From: JAUZRW01 sp034437755
GTDB taxonomy: Bacteria > Chloroflexota > Anaerolineae > Aggregatilineales > Phototrophicaceae
NCBI GenBank assembly: GCA_034437755.1
Contig: DAOTTV010000003.1
Coordinates: 1-64,000, forward strand
Direction of reading: 5' to 3'
DNA length: 64,000 nucleotides
The position numbers and the translations under genes are program-made. Positions 35,101 to 43,991 of this stretch are shown here, piece after piece (the first letter of the stretch is position 1; every line of letters starts with the position of its first letter). The notes under the pieces were generated by a model. That model had not been told where the DNA came from, made no database searches, and saw only the letters and a program-made list of their open reading frames with translations.

Positions 35101-35523
35101 TTAGTAACTGCTACTGCAAGTGCCGCATCCGCCGCCTTCTGCACCAGCGCCATCTTCAGCTTTGAAGGATGAACCGCAACCGCATGCTGATGCCGCATTC
35201 GGGTTATCAATACGGAAGCCACCACCGATCAAGCTATCGACAAAATCGATGTTAGCGCCTTGCAGATAAACGATACTTGTCGGGTCAACCAGCAGGCGCA
35301 CACCGTCTGTCTCGACTACTGTATCATGCTCCTGTGGGGTCTCCTCAAATGACATCCCATATTGCATACCTGAGCATCCACCACCCGTGACGAAGACACG
35401 CAGGGAATAGTCCGGGATATTACGCTCAGCAAGTAAGTTTTTGATAACAGCGACTGCGGACGGTGTAACAGTCATGAATGTTTCTTCGATTGTTTCGTTC
35501 GGCTTTTGCTCTACGAGTGCCAT
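35101..35523 (-). CDS. A-type iron-sulfur carrier (IscA/ErpA/HesB family) with extra CxxC tail
   Basis: This protein of about 140 residues delivers Fe-S clusters to apoproteins. The three conserved cysteines are present: Cys50 in GGGCSGMQYG and Cys114/Cys116 in ACGCGSSF. An unusual glycine-rich extension then carries a further CxxC (Cys133, Cys136; GGCGTCSSSY). The ATG at 35523 has GGAG nine bases upstream and gives the typical N-terminus; a longer reading is unlikely. It follows a SufR-like regulator, and a strong promoter and an inverted repeat lie between them. Confidence 0.92.
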   Translation of the reverse strand: MALVEQKPNETIEETFMTVTPSAVAVIKNLLAERNIPDYSLRVFVTGGGCSGMQYGMSFEETPQEHDTVVETDGVRLLVDPTSIVYLQGANIDFVDSLIGGGFRIDNPNAASACGCGSSFKAEDGAGAEGGGCGTCSSSY

Positions 35524-35560
35524 GGAATCAGTCTCCTTGATTAAAAAGTTTTCACTACAA

Positions 35561-35590
35561 AATATATCATACGTCACTATCGAACGTCAA
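35561..35590 (-). promoter_or_regulatory. Strong promoter of the IscA-like gene
   Basis: On the minus strand TTGACG (35585-35590) and TATATT (35561-35566) are 18 bp apart; each matches consensus at five of six positions. It lies about 40 nt before the ATG, so the gene can be expressed apart from the regulator upstream. Confidence 0.65.
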
Positions 35591-35607
35591 TAAAACAGAC
35601 ATTTATT

Positions 35608-35629
35608 TGACAAATAGTGTCATTTGTCA
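35608..35629 (-). promoter_or_regulatory. Candidate SufR-like operator
   Basis: TGACAAAT (35608-35615) and ATTTGTCA (35622-35629) are perfect 8-bp arms with a 6-bp spacer. The repeat overlaps the end of the regulator gene, just upstream of the -35 box of the IscA-like gene. This is a natural site for the adjacent dimeric winged-helix regulator. Confidence 0.5.
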
Positions 35630-36252
35630 TGGGTAGGAATTAGGTATGAGCAAGAATCGTCGCCTTCTGAGATATGCGACACAAGACGAGGAACGACTCC
35701 TAGCATCTTGGCGATCAAATGCGTATCCATCCGGCAAAGTGTATCACTCTCGTGAGCAACGTCATGATACGGACAATTTGTCATATGCAGAATGTAGCCA
35801 TCGGTATGATGTTCCCATGATGCTTTGTATCCATGCTGGTCCAGATAATCGACCACTGCAACCAATCGCTGAGGCATATTCCCGTTTGGAATAGCCGCCT
35901 CATCAGCCATCGAAGATGCGACACCTTCAATAATCACATTAACCTGCTTGTCCGTTAAATTGGCTTGCATCTGACGGATGAGGTTAGACGTGATGTGCTG
36001 ATAATTATTTGGAAAGAACGAAACCCCTTGATCTGTCAGTGCATAAATATGCTGTGGACGACCCGGCGTTGCACGATGGCGCATGTGTGGCATCGTGACG
36101 AGACCCCCCTTTTGTAACTTTGCTAGATGATGCCGCACAGTCACGGCTGTGATCGAACCACGCCGTTTCTCTAGCTCACAGACGATGTCATCGACCGTTG
36201 CCTCACCGTTATCATGTAGAATTTCGAGAATCTGTTTTCGGGTCTCTTGCAT
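35620..36252 (-). CDS. SufR-like iron-sulfur-sensing transcriptional regulator
   Basis: The 210-residue protein has an N-terminal winged helix (TRKQILEILHDNGEATVDDIV through TVRHHLAKLQKGGLV) and the wing TPGRPQHIYALTDQG. A C-terminal sensor domain carries Cys160 (TNCPYHD), Cys173 (TLCRMD) and Cys201 (DDSCSYLI). In SufR proteins such cysteines hold an Fe-S cluster and the apo form derepresses Fe-S assembly genes; here one of the four cysteines known from cyanobacterial SufR seems absent. It lies directly upstream of an A-type Fe-S carrier, which supports the role. Confidence 0.82.
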   Translation of the reverse strand: MQETRKQILEILHDNGEATVDDIVCELEKRRGSITAVTVRHHLAKLQKGGLVTMPHMRHRATPGRPQHIYALTDQGVSFFPNNYQHITSNLIRQMQANLTDKQVNVIIEGVASSMADEAAIPNGNMPQRLVAVVDYLDQHGYKASWEHHTDGYILHMTNCPYHDVAHESDTLCRMDTHLIAKMLGVVPRLVSHISEGDDSCSYLIPTHDK

Positions 36253-36289
36253 GGATAACTCGCGAATTTTTCAGATATATGTCTACTTA

Positions 36290-36318
36290 AGTCTAGCTTT
36301 TTGCCTATCCATTGTCAA
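36290..36318 (-). promoter_or_regulatory. Promoter of the SufR-like gene, with palindrome at the -10
   Basis: On the minus strand a perfect TTGACA (36313-36318) and TAGACT (36290-36295) are 17 bp apart. The palindrome ACTTAAGT (36285-36292) overlaps the -10 box and could be an autoregulatory site. Confidence 0.55.
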
Positions 36319-36391
36319 ACCTTGTCGCTTGATGTTAGGATTTCCACATTATTCGTTTATCCGATACACATTGAAAATGAAAAGGGATGGC

Positions 36392-37474
36392 ATGACGAAA
36401 ATCAATGTTGCAATCTTAGGGGCTACTGGGGCGGTTGGACAGCGATTCATTCAATTGTTGACGGGGCATCCATGGTTTCAAATTGCCGAACTCGTGGGTA
36501 AAACGAGTGCTGGCAAGCGATACGGCGATGCTGTCAACTGGATATTAGATGATAATCCGCCGGTAGACATCATGGACATGACAGTCAAGCCTTTAGATCG
36601 CTCGCTCGACTCGCCTTTGGTTTTCTCTGCTTTACCGAAGGACGCCGCGAAAGCACGCGAACTCGAACTGGCACAGGCGGGGCATGTCGTTTGTACGAAT
36701 GCCTCGGCGCATCGTATGGCAAATGATGTACCTTTACTTCTACCTGAAGTTAATCACGAGCATGTGGGCCTCATTGACGTACAGCGGGCTAATCGTGGGT
36801 GGTCGTCAGGGGCGTTAATTGCGAACTCGAATTGTACGACAATGCCAATCGTGATGGCACTGGCACCTCTGCGCGCATTTGGGATCGATAAGATGTTGAT
36901 TGTCAGCGAGCAGGCTATTAGTGGCGCTGGTCATCCTGGTGTCGCTTCTTTGGATATTCTTGACAATATTATTCCGTATGTATCTGGAGATGAGAATAAA
37001 ATGGAGACAGAGACATTGAAGATGCTTGGGAGTTTTGATGGGGAACGGATTCATCCTTATGACATCACGATCAGTGCAACAGCAACCCGCGTGCCAGTTC
37101 TTGACGGGCATCTTATCAACTTATCGTTATCAATGATCGAGAAACCTAGCATTGAGCAAATTTTACAAGCATGGGCTACGTATCAATCACCGTCCGATAT
37201 ATCGGTTTTGCCCAGCGCACCCGATCGGCCAGTGCAATATTTATCACAGATAGATCGACCACAACCGCGTCGTGATCGCAATGCGGGCAACGGCATGATG
37301 ACATCTATCGGTCGCCTGCGCAATTGTCCCATTTTAGGCTATAAATTTGCAACATTAGCTCATAACACAATACGGGGTGCAGCTGGATGCAGTATCCTCA
37401 ACGCAGAGTTCTTAGTCGCCAAGGGCTATATCGATGGTGCTCAACTTGATGAAGATACGATGACACTCGCTTGA
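36392..37474 (+). CDS. asd: Aspartate-semialdehyde dehydrogenase, archaeal/fungal type
   Basis: This 360-residue enzyme makes aspartate semialdehyde from aspartyl phosphate for Lys, Thr and Met synthesis. It has VAILGATGAVGQRF (NADP binding), the catalytic Cys in ANSNCTTMP, AISGAGHPG and the His region VPVLDGH. The sequence type is that of archaea and yeast rather than the proteobacterial Asd. The start at 36392 is chosen because AAGGGA lies just upstream and the protein begins MTKINVAILG. It is divergent from the SufR-like gene. Confidence 0.93.
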   Translation: MTKINVAILGATGAVGQRFIQLLTGHPWFQIAELVGKTSAGKRYGDAVNWILDDNPPVDIMDMTVKPLDRSLDSPLVFSALPKDAAKARELELAQAGHVVCTNASAHRMANDVPLLLPEVNHEHVGLIDVQRANRGWSSGALIANSNCTTMPIVMALAPLRAFGIDKMLIVSEQAISGAGHPGVASLDILDNIIPYVSGDENKMETETLKMLGSFDGERIHPYDITISATATRVPVLDGHLINLSLSMIEKPSIEQILQAWATYQSPSDISVLPSAPDRPVQYLSQIDRPQPRRDRNAGNGMMTSIGRLRNCPILGYKFATLAHNTIRGAAGCSILNAEFLVAKGYIDGAQLDEDTMTLA

Positions 37475-37578
37475 CACATGCTACATGCTTCGATAAACTT
37501 TGCACTCTATTTCACAAACTGTTGGTATGTAGTCATTCAGTATAGATTGAATCGTTAATCTATAAGTATGGAGCAGGC

Positions 37579-38778
37579 ATGAGAGTATTTATTGCAGGGA
37601 TTGATGGATATTTAGGCTGGTCGTTAGCACAGCATTTAGTTGGTGAGGGGCATGAAGTGGCTGGTGCCGACAAACTCCTGCGACGTGAATGGGTCGCGGA
37701 GATGGACAGTATCAGTGCGATACCGATTGCATCTCGTTCAGATCGTGTTCGGGCTTTTCAAGAGACCTTCGGCGTATCACTGGATTTTCGCGTGGGTGAT
37801 CTCACAGATTATGATTTCGTCGCCCAGTGCTTTGCCGATTTCCAGCCAGATGCTATCGTCCATCTTGCACAAATGCCATCTGCTCCTTACTCGATGCAGG
37901 ATATTCACAAAGCTGTATGGACACAGACCAACAACATCACGACTAATCTGAACATTCTGTACGCGATGCGTGCCATTGTTCCTCAAACACATCTCGTCAA
38001 ATTGGGAACAATGGGCGAGTATGGACAACCCAATGTTGATATTCCAGAAGGGTTCTTTGAGGTAGAATATCGCGGGCGCAAGGATAAGCTTTTCTTCCCG
38101 CGTGATGCCGGCAGTTGGTATCATCAGAGTAAAGTTCATGATTCGCATAATACATATTTTGCTACTAAAATCTGGCAATTACGCGCAACGGACATCATGC
38201 AAGGTGTTGTGTTTGGTACTCGTTTCCCACATGAGACCGATAATCCGGCGCTCAATACACGCCTCGATTTCGACCAATCATTCGGCACTGCGATCAATCG
38301 TTTCTGTGTACAAGCTATCATCGGGCATCCACTGACACTTTATGGTGCTGGTACAATGAAACGGGCGTTTTTGCCATTACGCGACTCCATGCGATGCCTG
38401 ACACTGGCTATTGAACATCCAGCAACTGCCGGCGAATTCCGCGTGTTTAATCAGTTCGCAGAATCATATACCATCATCGAACTCGCACACATGGTACAGG
38501 AGGTAGGACATGAGTATGACTTAGACGTGCAGATCCGGCACTATGATAACCCGCGAGTTGAGCGCGAGGAACATTACTATAACCCTGTACGCCAGAATCT
38601 TGATAAAATAGGTTATGTGCCGAGTACGGACGTAAAATCTGAAATTCGATCGGTATTAGAGGATTTGCATCCACATCGCGACCGAATACAGCAGAAAGCA
38701 GACGTACTCGTTCCGGATATTCGCTGGGACGGGTCACGGCAACGATCAAGCCAACTGGGAACACCCAAAATGGTCTGA
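37579..38778 (+). CDS. sqdB: UDP-sulfoquinovose synthase
   Basis: This extended short-chain dehydrogenase of 399 residues converts UDP-glucose and sulfite to UDP-sulfoquinovose, the head-group donor of the sulfolipid SQDG. It carries GIDGYLGWSLA in the NAD site, RSAPYSM-like PSAPYSMQDIHKAVWTQTNN, LVKLGTMGEYG with the active Thr, the YxxxK in WYHQSKVHDSHN, and the SQD1-specific ALNRFCVQA-like AINRFCVQAIIGHPLTLYG. The match to plant SQD1 is close over the whole length. No sqdX-type glycosyltransferase is beside it. Confidence 0.93.
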   Translation: MRVFIAGIDGYLGWSLAQHLVGEGHEVAGADKLLRREWVAEMDSISAIPIASRSDRVRAFQETFGVSLDFRVGDLTDYDFVAQCFADFQPDAIVHLAQMPSAPYSMQDIHKAVWTQTNNITTNLNILYAMRAIVPQTHLVKLGTMGEYGQPNVDIPEGFFEVEYRGRKDKLFFPRDAGSWYHQSKVHDSHNTYFATKIWQLRATDIMQGVVFGTRFPHETDNPALNTRLDFDQSFGTAINRFCVQAIIGHPLTLYGAGTMKRAFLPLRDSMRCLTLAIEHPATAGEFRVFNQFAESYTIIELAHMVQEVGHEYDLDVQIRHYDNPRVEREEHYYNPVRQNLDKIGYVPSTDVKSEIRSVLEDLHPHRDRIQQKADVLVPDIRWDGSRQRSSQLGTPKMV

Positions 38779-38861
38779 TACGTTACTTAAGTACCGACAA
38801 TCTTGCTGAGACAAAAGAGAGATCTCAGTGTTTTCATCTGTAACCCTGGAGGAATGATTTA

Positions 38862-40181
38862 ATGGAACTCACGATTCAATACTGGCAACGCGACACCTTA
38901 TCACAGGATGAACTTGCGAAGATCATGCGTCGATCAGAGCAAGACATCAGTGATCTGTTACCTTTGGCGAAGGAAATTTCTGACGATGTACGTGATAATG
39001 GCGATGATGCGGTTGTCAAATATACGCGCAAGTTTGATGCAGAAGCGTTTGAAGCACCGTTGCTAAAAGCGAGCGCGGAAGATTTTAAGCGGGCACGGGC
39101 GAACCTTGAACCGGAGGTGATTGAAGCAATCGAAGCCGCTCACGAGAATATCCTGCACTTCCATGCTGAACAGATGCCAGAACAGCTCTGGTTTACAGAA
39201 GTCAAGCCGGGTATTATGGCAGGCGAGAAAATTTCGCCTGTGGCTAGTGTCGGCTTATACGTACCGCGTGGTAAAGGGGCATTTCCATCGGTTATGTTAA
39301 TGCTCGCAACTCCGGCAAAAGTGGCGGGTGTGCCGCGTATTGTAGTTGTTACCCCACCTACGCCAGAAGGTAAAGCTGATGACGCATCTCTCGTCGCCGC
39401 AGAGGTTGCGGGTGTCGATGAAGTCTACGTCGTCGGTGGGATTCAGGCGATTGCGTCCCTAGCGTACGGAACTGAGACTATCCCGAAGGTGGATAAGCTC
39501 ATCGGCCCCGGTAGTAGCTATGTCACAGCGGCTAAACGTCTGCTCTACGGTACGGTCGATGTCGGTCTGCCGGCCGGCCCCAGCGAGAGTATCATTTTGG
39601 CTGATGAACACGTTGACCCACGCTTGGCGGCGCTTGATTTGCTGGTGGAAGCCGAACATGGGCGTGAGTCTGCCGCGATCTTGGTCACACACAGCGAAAT
39701 CGTTGCTAAGGAAGCCTTGAAAGTCCTGCCGGAATACATCGCCCAGTTACCAGAATGGCGGCGAGATTTCGTTACTAGCGTCTTATCCAACTATGGCGGG
39801 ATCATGCTCACGAACAGTCTGGAAGAATCAATCCAATTTGTGAACGATTACGCGCCCGAACACCTTGAAATATTGGTGAAAGACCCTTTCATTGCACTCA
39901 ATAAGATTCAAAATGCGGGCGAAATTTTGCTCGGTGAATTAACGCCGATCCCAACGGCAAATTACGCATTAGGGTTGAACGCAATCCTGCCGACAGGTGG
40001 ATTCGCGAAGACGTTTTCCTCAGTTAGCGTTTGGGATTTTCTCAAGCGCAGTGGTGTCGGTTATCTCTCGCGTGAAGGCTACGAACGATTGCAGGCACAC
40101 GTTGCTTTGCTTGCCGATTATGAAGGTTTTCCGGCGCACGCTCAGGCTATTCGTATCCGTAATCAAATCTTGAACTCATGA
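38862..40181 (+). CDS. hisD: Histidinol dehydrogenase
   Basis: The 439-residue enzyme catalyses the last two steps of histidine synthesis (histidinol to histidine) with zinc and NAD. Motifs are VASVGLYVPRGKGAFPSV, PKVDKLIGPGSSYVTAAKR, GLPAGPSESIILAD, EAEHGRESAAILVT and NDYAPEHLEI with the catalytic Glu-His. GGAGGAATG lies close upstream of the ATG. Its stop overlaps the next gene start by ATGA. Confidence 0.97.
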   Translation: MELTIQYWQRDTLSQDELAKIMRRSEQDISDLLPLAKEISDDVRDNGDDAVVKYTRKFDAEAFEAPLLKASAEDFKRARANLEPEVIEAIEAAHENILHFHAEQMPEQLWFTEVKPGIMAGEKISPVASVGLYVPRGKGAFPSVMLMLATPAKVAGVPRIVVVTPPTPEGKADDASLVAAEVAGVDEVYVVGGIQAIASLAYGTETIPKVDKLIGPGSSYVTAAKRLLYGTVDVGLPAGPSESIILADEHVDPRLAALDLLVEAEHGRESAAILVTHSEIVAKEALKVLPEYIAQLPEWRRDFVTSVLSNYGGIMLTNSLEESIQFVNDYAPEHLEILVKDPFIALNKIQNAGEILLGELTPIPTANYALGLNAILPTGGFAKTFSSVSVWDFLKRSGVGYLSREGYERLQAHVALLADYEGFPAHAQAIRIRNQILNS

Positions 40182-41416
40182 CTGACGTTCTTCAGGAAAT
40201 TCGTGATAAGCAGTTCACTGATAAGAGTGGTGCGGAAGCACTTCTCTTATCTTTTATTCGGGATAACTTTCCGCTACAGGTTGTATCTCTCGAACTAACG
40301 CCCTTGGCTGTCTCACTCAATTCTTTCAACGGTTTTATCACGCTTGCAGATGGTAAGCGTTACTTCTTCAAGACGCACACTGAGACGGACACCGTCATTG
40401 ATGAATACTACAACGCAGAGATGTTAGCGGATGCGGGGTATCCTGTCATTCAGCCTGTATTCAAGTCGACCGAACCCGGTAAGCAACTTCTGATTTATGA
40501 CGTTATCTCTGATTCATCTGTATTTGATGTTGCATGGCAATTAGAACACACAACAGACGAAGCATTGCTCGGTTCGCTGACAATTGCACAAAATCATGCC
40601 GATGACGACCTTCTCCGTTTGTATCGTCAGACACTGACAACACAATCGACCGAAGATGCCGCGCAATCGCCTGTACATCAGTTATTTTATCATCGTTTGA
40701 CTGGAGGGCGCTTAGATCGGTTCTACGGCACAGACATCAAGATCACATTACCCCATGGCGTTTACGACATGCCCGCTGTCCGTCAAAAAAAATGGGAAAT
40801 TAACGGGCAGATATACGATGATACGCTTGATGAGATTATCGACCGTGCGATAAAACTGCTTGTACCAGCACAAGCAGGGATAGCCATCACAGGACATGGT
40901 GATGCACACAACGGCAATGTATTCTTCCAGAGTCGTCAAGATCCGCCACGCTTACTGTACTTCGATCCCGCATTCGCCGGTAAACATCATCCTTTGCTCG
41001 ATTTGACGAAACCGTTATTTCATAACGTATTCGCCATGTGGATGTACTACCCGCAGGAAAAACACCACTCGACAAAAATTGACATCGCAGAGCATGACGA
41101 TCGCTGGGTGGTGACTTACGCATATGATTTGCATCGTGTACGGTCGATGTTTTTAAGTAGCAAAGTTGAGCGTACGCTGATTCCCATCTTGCGTGACTTG
41201 TCCGAGCAAAATCACCTAGCACCAACATGGCGACAATATTTGAAGTGCGCTTTATTCTGTTGTCCTTTTTTGACGATGAATCTTGCCGATCATCAGAAAT
41301 TCCCGCCAGACATAAGCCTGCTGGGATTGGTGATGGCAGTTGAGATGGGTGCAGAAAGCCGTGGACAGCGCAGTTTGATTGATCAGACGCTTGATGAAGT
41401 TGCTGATGCAATCTAG
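40178..41416 (+). CDS. Aminoglycoside-phosphotransferase-like kinase-fold protein
   Basis: The 412-residue protein has the APH/choline-kinase-like layout. A nucleotide-binding Lys lies in RYFFKTHTETD near residue 67. The catalytic loop ITGHGDAHNGNVFF (about 235-248) is followed by the metal-binding Asp in LLYFDPAFAGKHHPLLDLTK. These residues suggest real phosphotransfer to a small molecule. It is coupled to hisD by a 4-nt overlap, which is unusual because histidine synthesis needs no such kinase. The substrate is unknown. Confidence 0.75.
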   Translation: MTDVLQEIRDKQFTDKSGAEALLLSFIRDNFPLQVVSLELTPLAVSLNSFNGFITLADGKRYFFKTHTETDTVIDEYYNAEMLADAGYPVIQPVFKSTEPGKQLLIYDVISDSSVFDVAWQLEHTTDEALLGSLTIAQNHADDDLLRLYRQTLTTQSTEDAAQSPVHQLFYHRLTGGRLDRFYGTDIKITLPHGVYDMPAVRQKKWEINGQIYDDTLDEIIDRAIKLLVPAQAGIAITGHGDAHNGNVFFQSRQDPPRLLYFDPAFAGKHHPLLDLTKPLFHNVFAMWMYYPQEKHHSTKIDIAEHDDRWVVTYAYDLHRVRSMFLSSKVERTLIPILRDLSEQNHLAPTWRQYLKCALFCCPFLTMNLADHQKFPPDISLLGLVMAVEMGAESRGQRSLIDQTLDEVADAI

Positions 41417-41438
41417 AAACTTTCTGAAGTGATGATAG

Positions 41439-41471
41439 CGGGGCACTCTACGATTTAGTAAGATTGCCCCG
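41439..41471. terminator. Hairpin between convergent kinase-like gene and hisG
   Basis: CGGGGCA (41439-41445) and TGCCCCG (41465-41471) form a perfect 7-bp stem around a 19-nt loop between two convergent stop codons. T-runs are weak on both sides. Confidence 0.5.
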
Positions 41472-41480
41472 TCGTTTGTT

Positions 41481-42503
41481 CTAGTTGCTGATGTCGAGTC
41501 GGTCGAGTAATGTGGCATATGTAGATGATTGTTCAAGAAAAATATATCGCACTGGCGTTGTAATTACATGCCGTCCGCCCATCGCGCGGACGTGTTCAAC
41601 GGCTTTGAGCATGTGCTTATCGCTCACTGTCAGCGTCACAGTAAACCACGCGGCATCGGCTTCAGCCGCACGATGAGGACTATAGATCGGCGCAATTGTC
41701 GGGCCTAATAGACCGCGTGTGATTATTTTACTGGCAATCTTTTGTGCGACTTCCTCGGCGGTTTCTCCTTGGACATCAACTGTGATCTGATGATAGCCAG
41801 CGCCATTCTGATAGGCATCAATATACTCAGTTAAAATACGTGTGGCTTCTAATAGCTCCGAATTTGCTCGCAGAGCATGTTTGTTGCCAATCAAACATGC
41901 TTGTGCGTCAATTAACGTGCCACCTGTGATTGTCTTTAGATGATTCTCGCGTAGGGTTGTGCCAGTCTGTGTGAGATCAACGATAATATCTGCATAGCCG
42001 ATCGTCGGTGCGGCTTCGATTGCACCATCAGCTTTCACCAATGTGAAGTGATGGATGCCATGCCGATGCAGGAACTCGCGGGTAGAGTGTGTGTATGTTG
42101 TCGCAATGCGGATATTGCGCCCTTTATTCTCGCGAAAATCGAGTGCCACATCAATCAGATCATCCATCGTCTCAACATCAACCCATGCTTCAGGAACAGC
42201 GATTACTAACTGACAATGACCATATCCCAGCGCATCATGAATGACGATCGTATGCTCACTCGGGTGTTCATAGACGACATCTAAGCCTGTAATGCCCAGA
42301 TGTGCTGTTCCATCCGATACTTTATACATCACATCCTTCACACGCTGGAACAAAACGCCCAGTGTTGGGATCGTCGGCATTGTGCCCGTATACTGGCGTG
42401 AATTCGGCTTTGAGACCTTTAACCCACAATTCTTGAGGAAACTTTGCGTGGGTTCGGCAATCGCGCCTTTGCTCGGCATAGCAATTGTAAACTTGTGTAC
42501 CAT
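41481..42503 (-). CDS. hisG: ATP phosphoribosyltransferase, long form (HisG)
   Basis: This 340-residue enzyme joins ATP and PRPP in the first step of histidine synthesis. The catalytic part shows FTIAMPSKGAIAEPT, LGITGLDVVYEH, IGYADIIVDLTQTGTTLREN and GGTLIDAQACLIGNK. A C-terminal ACT-like regulatory domain is present, from GLLGPTIAPIYSP to RYIFLEQ; this domain marks the long, self-regulated form. It starts two bases after hisZ with AAGGA as ribosome-binding site. Confidence 0.95.
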   Translation of the reverse strand: MVHKFTIAMPSKGAIAEPTQSFLKNCGLKVSKPNSRQYTGTMPTIPTLGVLFQRVKDVMYKVSDGTAHLGITGLDVVYEHPSEHTIVIHDALGYGHCQLVIAVPEAWVDVETMDDLIDVALDFRENKGRNIRIATTYTHSTREFLHRHGIHHFTLVKADGAIEAAPTIGYADIIVDLTQTGTTLRENHLKTITGGTLIDAQACLIGNKHALRANSELLEATRILTEYIDAYQNGAGYHQITVDVQGETAEEVAQKIASKIITRGLLGPTIAPIYSPHRAAEADAAWFTVTLTVSDKHMLKAVEHVRAMGGRHVITTPVRYIFLEQSSTYATLLDRLDISN

Positions 42504-42505
42504 GA

Positions 42506-43876
42506 TTATCCTTGTGCTTCCAATGCGTTGATTAAATCCTGTTGTGTCTTGTAAACCTGTCCTGCATATTGCATTCCGTCTACTGTCGCTGTGATGAGCG
42601 CATCTTCGCTAATCAGCGCAACCGCTATATCTTGATTTCGTAGACCTTGTACCCATGTCATAGCTTCTTCATACGGCATATCATGGATCGTAACTGTCAG
42701 GATTGTTTGCGTCTTGGGTAAGTTTGCGTCTGGAATTGCTGTGACTAATTGACTCATATAATAGGCGAAACCAACTGCCGGTACAGATACATCACTGCCG
42801 AGAATAGATGCGAGATCGTCGTATCGTCCGCCGCTCCCGATAAACGCACCTGACTGTGCCTGAATACCGAATACCGCTCCCGTGTAGTATTCCCAGTTCT
42901 TTGTCAGATCTGCTTGGATAATCATCTGATCGGGGTCGATTCCGTATACGTGCGTTAATACATCAATTGTTTCTCGCCAGTTGTCTAATAACTTTTGTCC
43001 GCGTGTATCAGTCTGATCAATGAGCGCGTCAAGGCGTGTGAAGGCTTCATCAATCGATGCTGAAATTTGCATCCATTCTGCGAGGAAATGTAATGCGGCT
43101 TCAATGTGGCGATAGCTTTGTGTTTGTGTACGCTTGCTCAACAAACGTTGTGCAATGTCTTCGCGTGAACGGCCTCCCATCGTCGTTCCGTAGCGTGTTG
43201 AATCAAGCAATACATCTAACATTTTCTGCGTTTCGATACCGTTCTTGCTCATTTCCTGCATGGCATCGTCTGTTTGTACGGGTGCGAACATCGACTGTAT
43301 ATTTTGTTTTGCCTGCGCGAAGCCTGCTTCACCCTGCTTGAGATACTCGCGCTGAGCGAGCAACATGCGATTTGTGCGTGTGTCTAAGCCAAAGCGGCGT
43401 AATAGATGCATCTGTAAGCCGACATGACCCATAACTAAGCGTTTGTGTTCGACTCCTAGTTCTTGCAACCCCCCCAGAGCCATTGCGATCACTTCAGCAG
43501 TCGCCTGTATGCCGGTTTGACCGATAAACTCTGCACCGATGCTCTGCTTCTGATATTGCAGAGAAATGCTATTGGGGTCATCTTCGAAGATAGCACCGCT
43601 GAACTGCCAACGAACAGGAACGTGATACCCCTGCGATACATACCGATGCGCCGCCGCCGCGGTGAACTCCGGTCGTAGAGTTAATTGCTGTCCGAGACGC
43701 TCAAACGTGAATAGGCGATCAATGATCGTGTCGCCCGCCCGCGTTAGAAAAATACCTGCTGGTTTGATGATGGGAATGTCAATCAATTGATAGCCATATT
43801 TGCGCATGTGTGTTTGTAGTGTGCGCTCAATATCGCCGAGTTGTGCGGTAGATAAAGATCGATTCGCTTGGGTCAT
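42506..43876 (-). CDS. hisZ: HisZ, histidyl-tRNA-synthetase-like regulatory subunit
   Basis: The 456-residue class II synthetase-like protein shows motif 2-like FTFERLGQQLTLRPEFTAAAA and motif 3-like IGSGGRYDDLASILG. The HisRS adenylation Arg (RGLDYYTG in synthetases) is replaced, giving KNWEYYTGAVF, so it should not charge tRNA. An anticodon-domain-like C-terminus is retained (TILTVTIHDMPYEEAMTW). It precedes hisG in the same operon, as HisZ does, although HisG here is already the long form. Confidence 0.85.
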   Translation of the reverse strand: MTQANRSLSTAQLGDIERTLQTHMRKYGYQLIDIPIIKPAGIFLTRAGDTIIDRLFTFERLGQQLTLRPEFTAAAAHRYVSQGYHVPVRWQFSGAIFEDDPNSISLQYQKQSIGAEFIGQTGIQATAEVIAMALGGLQELGVEHKRLVMGHVGLQMHLLRRFGLDTRTNRMLLAQREYLKQGEAGFAQAKQNIQSMFAPVQTDDAMQEMSKNGIETQKMLDVLLDSTRYGTTMGGRSREDIAQRLLSKRTQTQSYRHIEAALHFLAEWMQISASIDEAFTRLDALIDQTDTRGQKLLDNWRETIDVLTHVYGIDPDQMIIQADLTKNWEYYTGAVFGIQAQSGAFIGSGGRYDDLASILGSDVSVPAVGFAYYMSQLVTAIPDANLPKTQTILTVTIHDMPYEEAMTWVQGLRNQDIAVALISEDALITATVDGMQYAGQVYKTQQDLINALEAQG

Positions 43877-43959
43877 ATGTTGTCCTGTGAGTATATCATG
43901 TGATGAAAATCATTGTGCCACATGATAACGCGCTTTCGCATGGTGACAACACCGGAATC

Positions 43960-43981
43960 AAAAATGCCCCGATGTGGGGCA
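43960..43981 (-). terminator. Terminator of the first L,D-transpeptidase gene
   Basis: On the minus strand TGCCCC-acatc-GGGGCA (43965-43981) is followed by TTTTT, just after the stop codon at 43992. Confidence 0.72.
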
Positions 43982-43991
43982 GTTTAGCGGC

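Noticed and set aside
40887..41411. A 174-codon minus-strand frame opposite the kinase-like gene
   Set aside because: It overlaps conserved catalytic motifs on the plus strand and shows no family pattern of its own.
42506..43876. Calling the HisZ-like gene a true histidyl-tRNA synthetase
   Set aside because: The Arg of the synthetase-specific RGLDYYTG motif is replaced (KNWEYYTG), and the gene sits directly before hisG.
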